Below the pieces are notes generated by a model, which saw only the letters and a list, made by a program, of their open reading frames with translations, was not told the DNA's origin and ran no database searches. Made by a program: the position numbers and the translations under genes. From Helicostylum pulchrum (lineage: Eukaryota > Mucoromycota > Mucoromycetes > Mucorales > Mucoraceae), in the NCBI GenBank assembly GCA_025677825.1, contig JAIXMO010000033.1, positions 1 through 64,000 on the forward strand: DNA of 64,000 nucleotides. Reading direction: 5' to 3'. How positions within the stretch are numbered: the first letter of the stretch is position 1; each line of letters starts with the position of its first letter. Shown here in pieces: positions 1-11,015 of this stretch.

Positions 1-2942
1 TTCAAATACAAAATCGGCTTGTTCTTTAGGATATTCGGTAGACTTGGCAAGACGGTTCTTTAAGAAGGCAATAACCTTTTCAACAAATTGGTTTGTGACG
101 GACTTACTGGGAGTGGCACGAATAATATTTAAAAGAGGAACAATCAAACTCAATACAAGAGGGTTGGTAGGGTTCTTGCGAGCATAGATAACAATCAAAC
201 CCATAACATTGTTCTTGAAGTGAACAACGTTTTGTTGCATGGTTGTCTTATCTTCTTTAAGAATCTTCTTTTGCTTGAATACCTCAGCTAACTTTTCATC
301 AAAAGCGGCCATAGCCTCGTCATCTAATTCTTCATCAGATGCATCATCAACAGCGTTAATACCTTGTGCCTTCATAGCTTCTTCAATCTTTTGACGGAGC
401 TCTTCATCGACATCTTCATCATCATCTTCAGACTCTTCCTCAATATTATCCATATCGATCATTTCAACATCATCATCTTCGGAATCCTCATCATCATCAC
501 CAAAGAGTTCACCGTCTTGCTTGTTATCTTCACCACTAGCCAAGATAGTCAAGAGCATCTCAAGAGATTGCTTGGTTAACTTGTGAGAGAAGATTTCAAA
601 GACTTGTTCAGCAAGGTTCTTGAGAACAGGAGATTCATTGGTCAAGAAAGAAACAAGAATATCAACGATAACGTCAATAGGATCTAATTGTTCTTCGGTT
701 TCTTCAGTAGCCTTCTTTGACTTCTTGCTGTTAGTCTTCTTGGTAGCAAAAGTCTTTTCATAACAATCAGTTAATTCACTCAAAACAGAAACACCTTCAG
801 TTTCGTTGATTAAAGTATGAAGAATAATGTTCAAGAACAAAATTTCAAAACCACGTTCAACACTATCGTGTACTTGAGCTTTATCCATCTTTTCAATCTT
901 GGATCTCAATTCGGTAACAATCTTGACAGCCTTTTCAGTAGCCTTGATGGTCTTGGCAGCAGGGGCAATATGAGTAGTCAATTTCTTGTTCTTTTGAAGA
1001 GTTTGGTAGATGGAGAAGACCTTGAAAGCCCATAATTCACCATCGTTGGTAATACCATTTAATTTCTTGGTCTTGACAGCAGCTTGTTGCAAAGGAGGTA
1101 ACTTGGAAAGAGCAACAAGTACGTTTTGGAAACGCTCTTGACAGAACTTGATGGTAGATTCAGAAAGAGCGGGGGTAGGCTTTTGAAGGCCGGTCAAGTA
1201 AGACTTGGACTTATCAGCAGATTTGACATCAAAGAAAGAATGGATCATCAAGAATTGAACTAAATCAGTTACCCATTGTTCTTCCTTGGGGATCTTGGTG
1301 TTGGTAACCAATAAGGTCATTTGGTTAAGAGCCCACTCACGACTGGTCTCAGCGGTCTTGTCATCCAAGTTGATAAAGGTTTGAGCAAGGTATTCGAGGT
1401 AAGATTTGATACCTTCAGTATCCATGGTGGTCAACAAGTTTTCAACAGTCTTGGTACGTGTAATACGGTCAAAGTTTTGGTGACCGTTCTTACCCAATAA
1501 TTGAGTGATTAATGCAAAACCAACTTGCTTGTTCTCTTCAGCAACGTTTTGAATAACATGAGCCTAAAAATATATATATCACTCAGTTTCTTAAACAAAA
1601 ACAAAAACCCCTCCCTATACACGCACACATATATAAGTTACTTACGGTATGTCTAGCAGCTCTGTTTAAGAAACGATCTTCAGAAGAAAGATTGTTGATG
1701 AAACTTCTCATAAAGTTGGCAGTGAAAATCAAGGGCATTTGATCGGGAGAAAGACGACGTAAAACCTTTTCAACAAGTTGGAAACCCCAGAACTTACGAC
1801 CATGGGAAGCATTCTTATCAAACATAGTGTCTAAAATGAAAAGCAAAAAGTTAATTATTTTTTTTGCCATATAATTTTTTTTTAAAAAAAATAACTTACT
1901 GTCAACAGCAACAGACCAAAATTCTTGGAAAGAAGCAATTTCTTTGGGTTGCTCATCTTGGAAATAAACAGCAAGAAGAGGATCCCACACGGAATGAAGT
2001 TGAGGCTTCCAATCAGCCAAAGCTTCTTGAGTCTCAATAGGAATTTCCTTGAGAATATTAGCCAAATGAGCTAAATTAGCAGTATCCAAAATCGTTTGGC
2101 TCTTCCAGTTAGATAATTGTTCAGATAAATCGACATTTTCCAATTGTTGTTGAATACCAACAACAAGGTTAAGCTGATCTACATTGGTAATGGGTCCGTT
2201 GAAAAATAATTCCTTTACTTTTTCAATAACTGCTGATTGATGTTCGGTATCCTTCAACTATACAATATAATATTAGGTTTTTTTTTTCTTCTCTATTTCC
2301 CCTTTTTTTTTATATATATAATTGTAAACTTACGTAAGGAAGAATGTTGATAACAACATGATGACAAACTTCGGCAAGATAAGACTTAGCAGTGGCCATC
2401 TCGTGTAAGCTTTCAACAATACGAATGATATCTTCGGAAGTAGTAGAAGATCTAGCAATCATACCAGAAGCAACAACTGACATCAAACCGAAAAGACGAC
2501 CAAATAACATATCACGGGTTTCATCACCGCTCATGGATCCAGTACGTTCAGTATATTGGAACAAAAGATCAAGTACGAGTTTAGCAGAGAGAAGGTCAAT
2601 AACAGCAAGAAGCTAATATATCTATAGTAAGTAAAATAAAAAAAAAATAATCTAAAACGTCAAATAAGTTACCTCGGTCAAAGCTAAAGAAAAACCTTGA
2701 CGAGCACCTTGTCTGGAAGAAGGAAGACCACGGAGCAAACGACGAACAGCGTATGAAACATCAGAAGCGCAAAGAAGGTCAAGCTTCTCTTCAGTATCAG
2801 CAATATCCTTGGACTCTAAAGTTTCTTCATGATTCTTTTGGAAATCGGCAAGAGTTTTAATCAATGAATGAGCTGCTGTTTGTCTAACGCTGGGTTCAAA
2901 TGAAGCAAGATCCCAGTAAAGCTGAAGTGTAGTAGTTGCCAT
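1..2942 (-). CDS. POL5: Pol5 / MYBBP1A-type ribosome-biogenesis protein (partial, 3' end off window)
   Basis: Nucleolar Pol5/MYBBP1A family, HEAT-like repeat proteins needed for rRNA synthesis and large-subunit assembly; despite the old name DNA polymerase phi/V the family is not thought to act as a replicative polymerase. Exons read on the minus strand: 2942-2673, 2612-2334, 2257-1900, 1830-1646, and 1563 to the left edge. All junctions are GT-AG and keep frame. Residues 1-90 carry the family signature: LYWDLASFEPSVRQTAAHSL, then RRLLRGLPSSRQGARQGFSL followed by the LTELL segment across intron 1. The last exon holds an acidic Asp/Glu-rich stretch (encoded near 390-500), typical of the C-terminal half of the family. 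About 885 codons are visible; yeast Pol5 is about 1020 residues, so only the C-terminal tail is missing. The start is the first ATG of the conserved N-terminus. Confidence 0.88.
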
Positions 2943-4377
2943 TGTTAGCTTTATTTATTATAATAATAATAAAAAAAAAGGGTAAAAATGAAATATATGC
3001 TTACAGGAAAAAAAAAAAAAAAAAAAAATAGATAACTTGTCAAATTTCATAAAGGAAAAAAAAGTGAAGAAAGGTGGCTGAGTATAAGTGACTGTTCACG
3101 TTTTTTTTCTGATTCTCTTCCAGAGTATATGCTGTCAATGCATTCTACATATCTTTAAAAAGAAGCAAATATAGTAGTTTCTATTGCTGTTTTTTAAAAA
3201 ATTTTAGTAGTTAAAGTTGATAGTAGGAGAAAGAGGCCGATGAGCGATGGCGACCTAGCTGCTATTTCGTGCAAATAAAGTGTAGCATCATTTCTGTCAA
3301 TGATAGACGTACCATTTTGATATATATCATATCTGTAAAATATTGTCTATAAACCCGCAGGGCCACGACTCCACGGAGCGTAGCTAGTTGTGGGATGCGG
3401 TGTTGTTTATGAAGAATATCTTGCCATTGAATGTTAAGGCATTATTGTACGCTTCCCCTACCAATCTTTGTCTCGTCGTAAAAAGGACTGTAGTCCAACA
3501 TAGCATCTTTCCTTGCAGAACTCCACTATCCATATTTGCGATCTTGTTTTTGTTCTTCTTGTAGCATGGTATTAATTATTCACCTGGATCATCTTTTTTT
3601 ATCTCTTTTTTCTTTTTCTTTTTCTTAACCTTTATTTACTTTGTCTTTTCGCTTTCATGTTTTATTTTTTATTTTTCTTTTTTTTATTCTCGTACAAACC
3701 TATACGTTCTTCTTAGAGTAGCGGCTATCTATAAAAGTAAGTAATACTTCAGACTTTTTTTAATCGACCGTGTAAATTGACCGTGTATCAAGATTTCCCA
3801 AAAAATGCAGAAGACGATTTTCAAAGTACGGTTTTTGCGCTTTCTTTTTCCTGTATTCAGAAAGTAAAAGAATGGGCGAAAGCTCAAGCTACTTCCAGTT
3901 ACACTGTAAGCTAATTACCAAAGGAGTAGTCTTGTAATAAACTTGCACTTACTATTAGACAATCTATAATACTGAAACGCTTGGGTTCTGGTCTACTATA
4001 GCTATCACAATAAGTGCTAGAAACGATATTATCAGTACCGAAACAATTAAATTTAAACATAGCACCAGTAGTACTTTTACTAACAAACGACAAAAGGTGG
4101 CTACTGGACCACGAAGACGAACTGTAATTTTAAGCCGACATTCAATATAACTAAAAGATTCTAATTTTTTTTTCTTCATAATAGGATGATGATGGCATTA
4201 TGGTTGATAACATGGGCTGCCCTTTAGTTTCCTATCTCAGAAGCTGTATGATGAATCTAAATTCTTGAATTTAACTCTTTAAACGAAAAACAAAAGTATT
4301 TCACGATGTATGTTTATAATTTTGTATGCGCATATAATATTTATACAATATTAAACTTATTTATTTTAGAATAACAA
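2943..4377. other. intergenic region upstream of POL5
   Basis: No convincing gene. It contains the POL5 promoter side with poly-A/T runs (3009-3027) and a more GC-rich patch around 3355-3400. ORFs of 60-71 codons at 3911-4179 are AT-rich, lack family motifs and look like chance. Confidence 0.5.
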
Positions 4378-5302
4378 TGAATAATGTTATGAATCTGACG
4401 GACGATACCGGAGACAGTCAGCTTTCTCTTTTTTCGTCTGCTCAACAACAGCAATTACATAAAGCTCTTTTGTACGATGATAATATCACCAAGTTTTATG
4501 AAGGCAACATTGAAAGCGAAGATCAACACGGTAAATATCTGTTGTCAAATAAATAGTTTATAATAATGTTTTAGTTCGTAGTTGCAAGATAATTTATGGC
4601 GCGCATTAAGCAAAGTGTCATCATTAATTAATAAGTCTAATGAGGATACTGACATAGTCCTAATCTATAGACATATGTAAGTGTACAATATAAAAACTAC
4701 CAAATATACTGAGTAGAGCTACTACATTAATTCTTGTCGTATTTAGTCTTGAAAAACATTTGCTTTCTGAAGTTTTTAACGATTCTATAGAATCAGAATT
4801 TTCGGAAGCAAATTACATTGCGTACCTCTGGGGTCCTGTTATAATGACCCTATTTCTAAATACTGATCTCATTGGTATGTATACACCTATTTTATCTTGC
4901 GATTTTACTAAGTATAATACTTAGGGGGGACGCCGAGTCCTTAGATTTGTCCTAAATTATTTTTTTACAGAATCTTGCTGCTAATTTACAATATATTGTT
5001 GTCGAGTAGATCCAAAAAAAGAGGAAAAAAAAAATGTTGAAAATACGACAAAAATACATCAACTGAGGTACGGCTGTAATTTGGGTCATGGGGAAGTAAA
5101 AGCAAAGTCTAGCGTCTGTGACTACCATGCTAGCCACAATATTTACTGTGTGTTAAAAGATAATAAACATTTCCATACAGTCTCACAGTATTTATCTGCC
5201 TTACTTTATTATCTTTATGAGAGCGTTACAGTTTTCGCCCTTGCGTATATATCACTGAATAAAGAAAAAAATAAAAATGTACAAGTTTTTTATTATTATT
5301 AA
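4378..5302 (+). pseudogene. decayed Mucorales-type hypothetical protein gene
   Basis: Three exon-like pieces join in frame: 4378-4530 (starting MNNVMNLTDDTG), then about 4585-4676 after an AG at GCAAG (DNLWRALSKVSSLINKS), then about 4746-4874 (ILEKHLLSEVFNDSIESEF, SEANYIAYLWGPVIMTLF). After the next GT-AG intron the frame soon hits TAG. A further open stretch at about 4985-5302 reads QLRYGCNLGHGEVKAKSS, but it cannot be joined without a frameshift or stop. The pattern of an acidic N-terminus, an ExNY..xWGP block and a later GEVK block resembles hypothetical proteins I know to recur in Mucorales; this comparison is from memory. Function is unknown. It could instead be a truncated expressed copy. 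Confidence 0.4.
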
Positions 5303-5306
5303 GTAA

Positions 5307-6676
5307 TCAGTTTATATTTTTCAATATTTCATGATTAAGTAACTTATTCCAAGTATCTACAGGTCCGGGAATACAAGTATGTAAACAATCTGCGTCTGGT
5401 TTAGAGTGGGCATCACCTCTTTGGTTTGATAGTGTAGAGACGTCAAATATATCAAATCGAGTATCTTCATCATCTGCTAATAAATGTTTCCAGATATTGT
5501 CAAATTCTTCGAATAAATGCCACTCGTACTCGCCTGTTTTTCCAGTTGGTGCGAATGGGTTCACCTGAGGCTCTTTAAATCGAGAGCAACTAGCATGACC
5601 ATATGGCGTGGTTCGAATCCATACCTTTTGATGTGATTTTACATTATCCTTTAAATAATCTAATACGGCAGACATGGCTTTTTTAAACGCAGCTAATAGT
5701 TCTTGTTCATTTTGGTTTGGTCCCCACTGAATATTTGGGTGCCAATGAGGTCCCTAATATAAAATCACGTTTTAATATACCAAATGTTTTAATGAGGTTT
5801 TTTTTTTTTTTTACTTACAGTATTTAAAATGATATAATCAAATCTATCAAGTGCATGAACCCTATTTTTTTTAAAAAAAATAAAGTTAATAAACTATTTG
5901 TATTTAGTATAATTACAACATATTACCAAGGATTATTTTCTCCGTTTCCTAGCTGAGATCCAACATCTTCAAAAGGACTTATCACTTTATAGTCATCCAA
6001 CCTTAATAAATAATCGGATCGAATATAAGCTAAAGAAGATGTCTCTCTATCGATGGCAGCTAACTCGTTTACTTTAATCTTGGTATTACCGCCATTTAAA
6101 TTTGATTTCGGCGGGTGTCTGTTGGGAAAATGCTCTCCTAATAAACAAGCTAAGCTTTCGAATTGTAGTTGTGTAATGGAATCGCCTACAAATAAAACTG
6201 GATGTTCCCTAAAGTGCTCGGCCAAGACTTTTGGATTTAGTTCAATTGATCTACAAGTTTCGGGTTGCCATCTATAATCCATACTAGGATAAAAAAAAGG
6301 AAAAAGAAATTAATATAAATTTTATTTTTTTTGATCTAAAAACAAGTAGTATATACATTTGCTTTGCTCTTAGTGATTCATCTCCTCCTCGACGAAAACA
6401 TCGATGAGCGAATTTTTTAAGGCAATGGTATCCTGCGGCTTTAGCGAATTGTGTTTGATTTGTGGGTGATTCGATATTAATAGGATCATAAATCCAGTTT
6501 CCTTGATTAAATAGTTCTGGCGTACATAATGGAGAGTCTTGTGATGTAGGTTGACGATCTATGTGTTCATCTTTTAAAAAAGGTTTTGGTGTGTATACTG
6601 TAATCCATAATATAATGCATCCAAATATTGAAGCAATATAAATATATTTTGTATTTCTTTGTTTGTTTATCACCAT
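5307..6676 (-). CDS. TBL/CAS1-like PC-esterase family type II membrane protein
   Basis: Likely Golgi polysaccharide O-acyltransferase or esterase of the plant trichome-birefringence-like (TBL) PC-esterase type. Exons on the minus strand: 6676-6357, 6283-5927, 5861-5819, 5753-5307; 388 codons plus stop with frame kept. Residues 8-30 form one hydrophobic signal-anchor after a short basic cytosolic tail. A PMR5N-like segment follows (GNWIYDP, then YRWQPETC). The catalytic GDSI block VLFVGDSITQLQFESLACLL lies at about 137-156 (GDS Ser near 143). The C-terminal DCLH motif (DxxH, Asp near 362 and His near 365) sits in CLHTCIPGPVDTWNKLL. Together these give the Ser-His-Asp triad layout of the family. 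The substrate is not deducible; fucose- and glucuronate-containing wall polymers of Mucorales are a plausible target. ATG at 6676 precedes the anchor and is the only suitable start. Confidence 0.85.
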
Positions 6677-8909
6677 GGTATTTTATATAAAGATTAGAAA
6701 AAGAAGAAAAGAGAGAGAGACAGAGAGAAAACAAGGGGAGGAGTGTTAAAGATGTTTTTTTATATAACATTTTGTCTTTCCTAAAATGGTTACATACGAT
6801 TACCTTTTTCTTTAAATAAAATGTCAGTCCTTAATTTGAAGGCTTGTTAGTTCGATAAGCGATCAATTAATATCATTATTTTTTTTGCAGGGAGTTTAAT
6901 TTATATATATTTTTTATCGCCCTGATTGCCTCTCTCTCTCTCTCTTTATTTTTTATTTTTTTAAATATAAAAAAAGGGTGTCTTCTTGACCTTCTATCAA
7001 GTCCTATTGCACAATTAAGTGGTGTTACGAGTGATATAAAACCCAGACATCCGAACCAGACTCTGTTCCACCTAGAACCGAATACAGGAGACTCTAATGA
7101 GTCGTGTCTTCTTTTTTTTATCTCATTTTCTTGTTAGCTGATATCGACATAATTTTTATTTTCAACAAAAAGATAAAGGGAAATTGTATTGGCAAGCGAC
7201 TGACAGACCGCCATTATTATTTATTAATTTTCCGCTGTCAAACCAGATTAAGTTCAGAGCTTTTTTTGTTCCTGGTAAATCAGGATTTACTAAATCAACA
7301 TATTTTGGTGATCACTTTTTCATGTTAAAAAATAGATTTATGCCGCCATCACATTTTTTTTTTTTTTTTTTTTTGTTCTCTTGAATACCTAGAAAAAATT
7401 AATATATGCGTTTATCGTTATTTAAAGAAAAAACTTTGTTCAAAAAAAAGGGGGAAAGTGTAAGACAATGTGCCCCCCCCCCCTTCTTAATCATAATTGA
7501 CCAATTGGGTATAAAAAGTGTCGTCTATGCTGTAGGGTATTTTTTAGTTCTTTTTATACCGAGAACACGTACAAATATTCGAAAAGAGGGGTTACATGTG
7601 ATATGGTGGTGTCAGTGCAAACGGATATTCGTGAGCTATGGCCAGAATGGTCGCTTAAAAATACGGCCATCTTCTCGGGCACCCCCCTTCATCGTTAAAC
7701 GGTTACCCTTTACTATATATTTCTATTACATGCGAAAATTTAAGTAAAATAGAAGATCGATGTTGGCAATTCTCAGTACTATATATTTATTTTCAGTTCT
7801 TTAAAATAAACTATTTCGGAGAACACACATACTTGGGCGCAAATTTTTGAAGCTACATAATCAGAAAAAATATCATTGGGGCATTTTAATGCTTCATCAT
7901 ACTACCAAATATAACTGAAAAACCTTACGATATGTACCCTCTTATAAGTAAAACGTAACAGACATATCCCAACGACAGAACCCATGGGTAGCAAATAATT
8001 ATTTTCAGGTTCGAACGAATTAAAAAAAAAAAAAAATTGCATGGAACCAAAACTTCGGAAACACACATTATTTTTAAAAGATTTGATATACGTATAAAAT
8101 AATTCTTTAACACTTACGTTGCAGGGTTTCAGTAGTGGCACTATTTTTTGTCTTTACCTGTTTCTAAAGAAGACCGGTTTATATTGAAGAGTATATAACG
8201 AACCTTTTAAAAAAAATCTTTACTGTCGGCAGAATGCTTGGACGCTGGAATTTGCGTAACGTTCAACTGGATCCATCTTTACCCTTCCGCTGCAGATGTA
8301 TTATTTTGATGAGAAGATTTTTGTATTCAGTTGGTGCGGTTTAATAGTGTTAATTATTTTTAGATGCAGAGACAGATCCGAGTAAAAATACTCCCCTTAC
8401 CATAACTATAATGTTTCACTTCCAATATAGACATTTGGTTTTACAGACTGCTGATACTGCTTTAAACAAAAACGTTATCCTTTAAGCATTCTTTGAAAAC
8501 GAAGGGGTTTATCTGGTACAAAGAATAACTTTGTATTAGGTTTACAATCCCCGCGTTTTTGCATCAGTGTATTTCCCCACCAGCTGCTATTAAAGCTTGA
8601 CTTGAATTTTAAGTTGTGGGGGTAGAAAGATGTTCTTCTAAATAAATAAACAAAATGCAATACATGTAAAAGAAAAAGAAAAAGATGTTCCCTTACTCCA
8701 GTGCTATTCTTTCTGTTTTTTTTTAAAAAGCAAACCCTCTTTTTTTTTTTTTTATTACTCTCTCTCGGATAACCATAAAAGACGTCACTGTGATCTAATT
8801 GGATTAAAAAAAAAGAGGTTTAATTTTCCAGTTTTCCAACTGAACTAGTATCTTTTTCTTTTCCCTTTTTTCCTTTTTTTTTGTTTCTACATATTAAAAA
8901 AAAAAAAAA
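6677..8909. other. intergenic region between PC-esterase and NRAMP genes
   Basis: Holds two divergent promoters and AT-rich DNA with many homopolymer runs (for example 7352-7374 T, 8014-8035 A and T). Several 60-113 codon ORFs occur on both strands, without recognisable domains or splice continuity. A CT-rich and poly-T/poly-A stretch at 8840-8909 directly precedes the NRAMP start. Confidence 0.5.
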
Positions 8910-10817
8910 ATGGTGCCACATGATGCTGGAGGATTATCCGAAGAAGATTCAGATTTATTAGCTCTTTTAGAATACGACGATACTGGATTTATAAAAGAAG
9001 AACGAACAACAACTTCCCGAACTATATTTGGTGACGAACTAGATATCAAGCCAGAAGTAGATACCGGTACCGTATCTGAATCTTGTTTCTCCTTTCGAAA
9101 ACTATGGAAGTATACCGGTCCAGGTAAAATAACCCATCTTTTTTGCATTCTTTTCACACAACATATACTAACCTTGTAACGCAATAGGCTGGTTAATGTA
9201 AAAACATGCATTTTTTTTTAACTCTCTCCCCTCCCAACTTACACACAATATTTTTTTAGGTCTATTGCATATCTTGATCCAGGTAATTTAGAATCGGATC
9301 TACAAACGGGTGCTGTAGCAGGAACAAAGCTGTTATGGTTATTATTTTGGTCGCATGTGATTGGTAAAAAACAACGAATATCTGTATAATTTTACGTTCA
9401 ACTAACTTTGTAACAAAAAAAAAAGGTCTTATCTTTCAACTACTCTCAGCAAGACTAGGCACCATTACAGGAAAACATCTTGCACAACTCATTCGCCAAA
9501 GTTATACCACCCGACTCACCGTTGTCCTCTGGGCATTTGCACAAATTGCCATTATCGGCGCCGATATCTTGGAGATTGTGGGTACCGCCGTTGCCTTACA
9601 TATCCTGCTTCGACTTCCTTTATGGGCCGGTGTCCTCATGACCGCCACCGACACATTTACATTCATGATGATTCAGCGCTACGGTATTCGACGCTTAGAA
9701 GCCTTTTTCATGGTCCTGATTGCCGTCATGGCCATTTGTTTCTGGGTAGAACTTGTGCAGTCGAACCCAAACGTAAAAGAGATCTTGCATGGTGTATTGG
9801 TCCCCATCATTCCCAAAAATGCAGAGTTTCAAGCAGTCGCCATGTTGGGTGCTGTGGTCATGCCTCACAACATGTTCTTGCATAGCGCTTTGGTCATGTC
9901 TCGTGATTTAGGAAAACAACCTTCCATTCGAAAGTTAAAAGAAGCCAATTTTTATTTTGCTATAGAGTCTATCTTGGCCTTAAGCGTATCTTTTTTTGTT
10001 AATTTAGCTATTGTTGTTGTATTTGCTAAAGGTAAAGTATAAAAAAAAAAAAAAAAAGTTGTAAACATATCATTAACAAGCCGTAATAGTGTTTTATAAA
10101 CCGGATCAGCTTGGACCTATTAAATTACCAGGCCTAGACGATGCAGATATTGGATTAAGTGGTACATTAGGGTCAGCGGCGAAATACTTATGGGCAGCAG
10201 GATTACTTGCCGCTGGTCAAAGTTCAACTATGACCAGCACATTAGCAGGACAATTTGTAATGGAAGGGTTTTTTGGAAACGTATTTAAAAAGGATTGGCA
10301 CCGAGTAGCTGCCACGCGTAGTATTTCATTAGTACCTGGTATGTTGGTTGCCATTTTTGCTGTAGATCATTTTGATACAATGGGAGAATTATTGAATGTG
10401 TTACAAAGGTAAAAAAAAAAAAAGTTATTTGTGTACATACAATTAAAAAATGTATATATTTATTTGTTTTTGTTTGCTTGTAGTGTTTGTTTACCAACAG
10501 TATTAATCCCAATTATCAAATTATCAACATCATCTAATATCCTATCAAAAGAATTTAGACCGTCTAAATTACTACAATTCATATGCTGGTTATTAACCCT
10601 AGTTGTGATTTCATTTGATATTTACTTGTTTGTAAAGCATGCCACCGATATTCTAACTTCTGTGCTTATTGGTGTCACAGGAACTATTTATATCGTATTT
10701 TTAATATACTTGGTATGGAAACCACTACAAGAAACAGATAAGCCTGCAGATGGTTGGATGAGTTTACCACAGCATGAACAAACTACATCTGACGATGAAG
10801 AGATTTATGCTCTCTAA
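8910..10817 (+). CDS. NRAMP divalent metal-ion transporter
   Basis: Proton-coupled Mn/Fe transporter of the NRAMP/Smf family. Exons: 8910-9123, 9188-9197, 9260-9363, 9426-10031, 10090-10408, 10484-10817; 528 residues. A 10-nt second exon (encoding part of GWLM) is needed to keep the frame. The metal-site motif [12 protein letters not shown] lies in TM1 (Asp near residue 80), and MPHN lies in TM6 (about 255-258). Both are hallmark residues of the family. About 11 hydrophobic segments are visible, in line with NRAMP topology. The N-terminal 60 residues are acidic and Ser/Thr-rich, and the C-terminus ends in an acidic tail ([10 protein letters not shown]). Both could be regulatory sites for ubiquitin ligases, as known for yeast Smf proteins; this last point is inference. 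Confidence 0.93.
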
Positions 10818-11015
10818 AAAACCAAATCCTCCTTCCTCTCTCTCTCCACCGTGTACTATATTCTCTCTCTCTCTTCTCGTTTGTTGTTACCCCCAGTTCT
10901 TTTTCGCCCCCTACATTTTTAAAATACCAAATCACACTGAGAAGATTAAAATAAAATAGATTTTTTCAACATGTATGTACAAAGAGGGGGGTTTTTTTTT
11001 ATTTGTTAAAAAAAC

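Noticed and set aside
364..1035. Plus-strand ORFs (71-72 codons) over POL5
   Set aside because: Antisense shadows of the acidic and coding parts of POL5; no homology or splice support.
5600..5625. GGTTCGAATCC, a tRNA B-box-like string
   Set aside because: It lies within a coding exon of the PC-esterase gene and there is no A box or cloverleaf around it.
7011..7030. AATTAAGTGGTGT shared with 63787-63800
   Set aside because: A 13-base match between two upstream regions; expected by chance or at most a weak shared promoter word.
8234..8300. Plus-strand start MLGRWNLRNVQLDPSLPFRC
   Set aside because: The open frame is very short and no downstream exon continues it.
8475..8660. Minus ORF containing SSWWGNTLMQKRGDCKPN
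   Set aside because: Somewhat coding-like, but only about 45 convincing codons, no splice partners and no recognised family.
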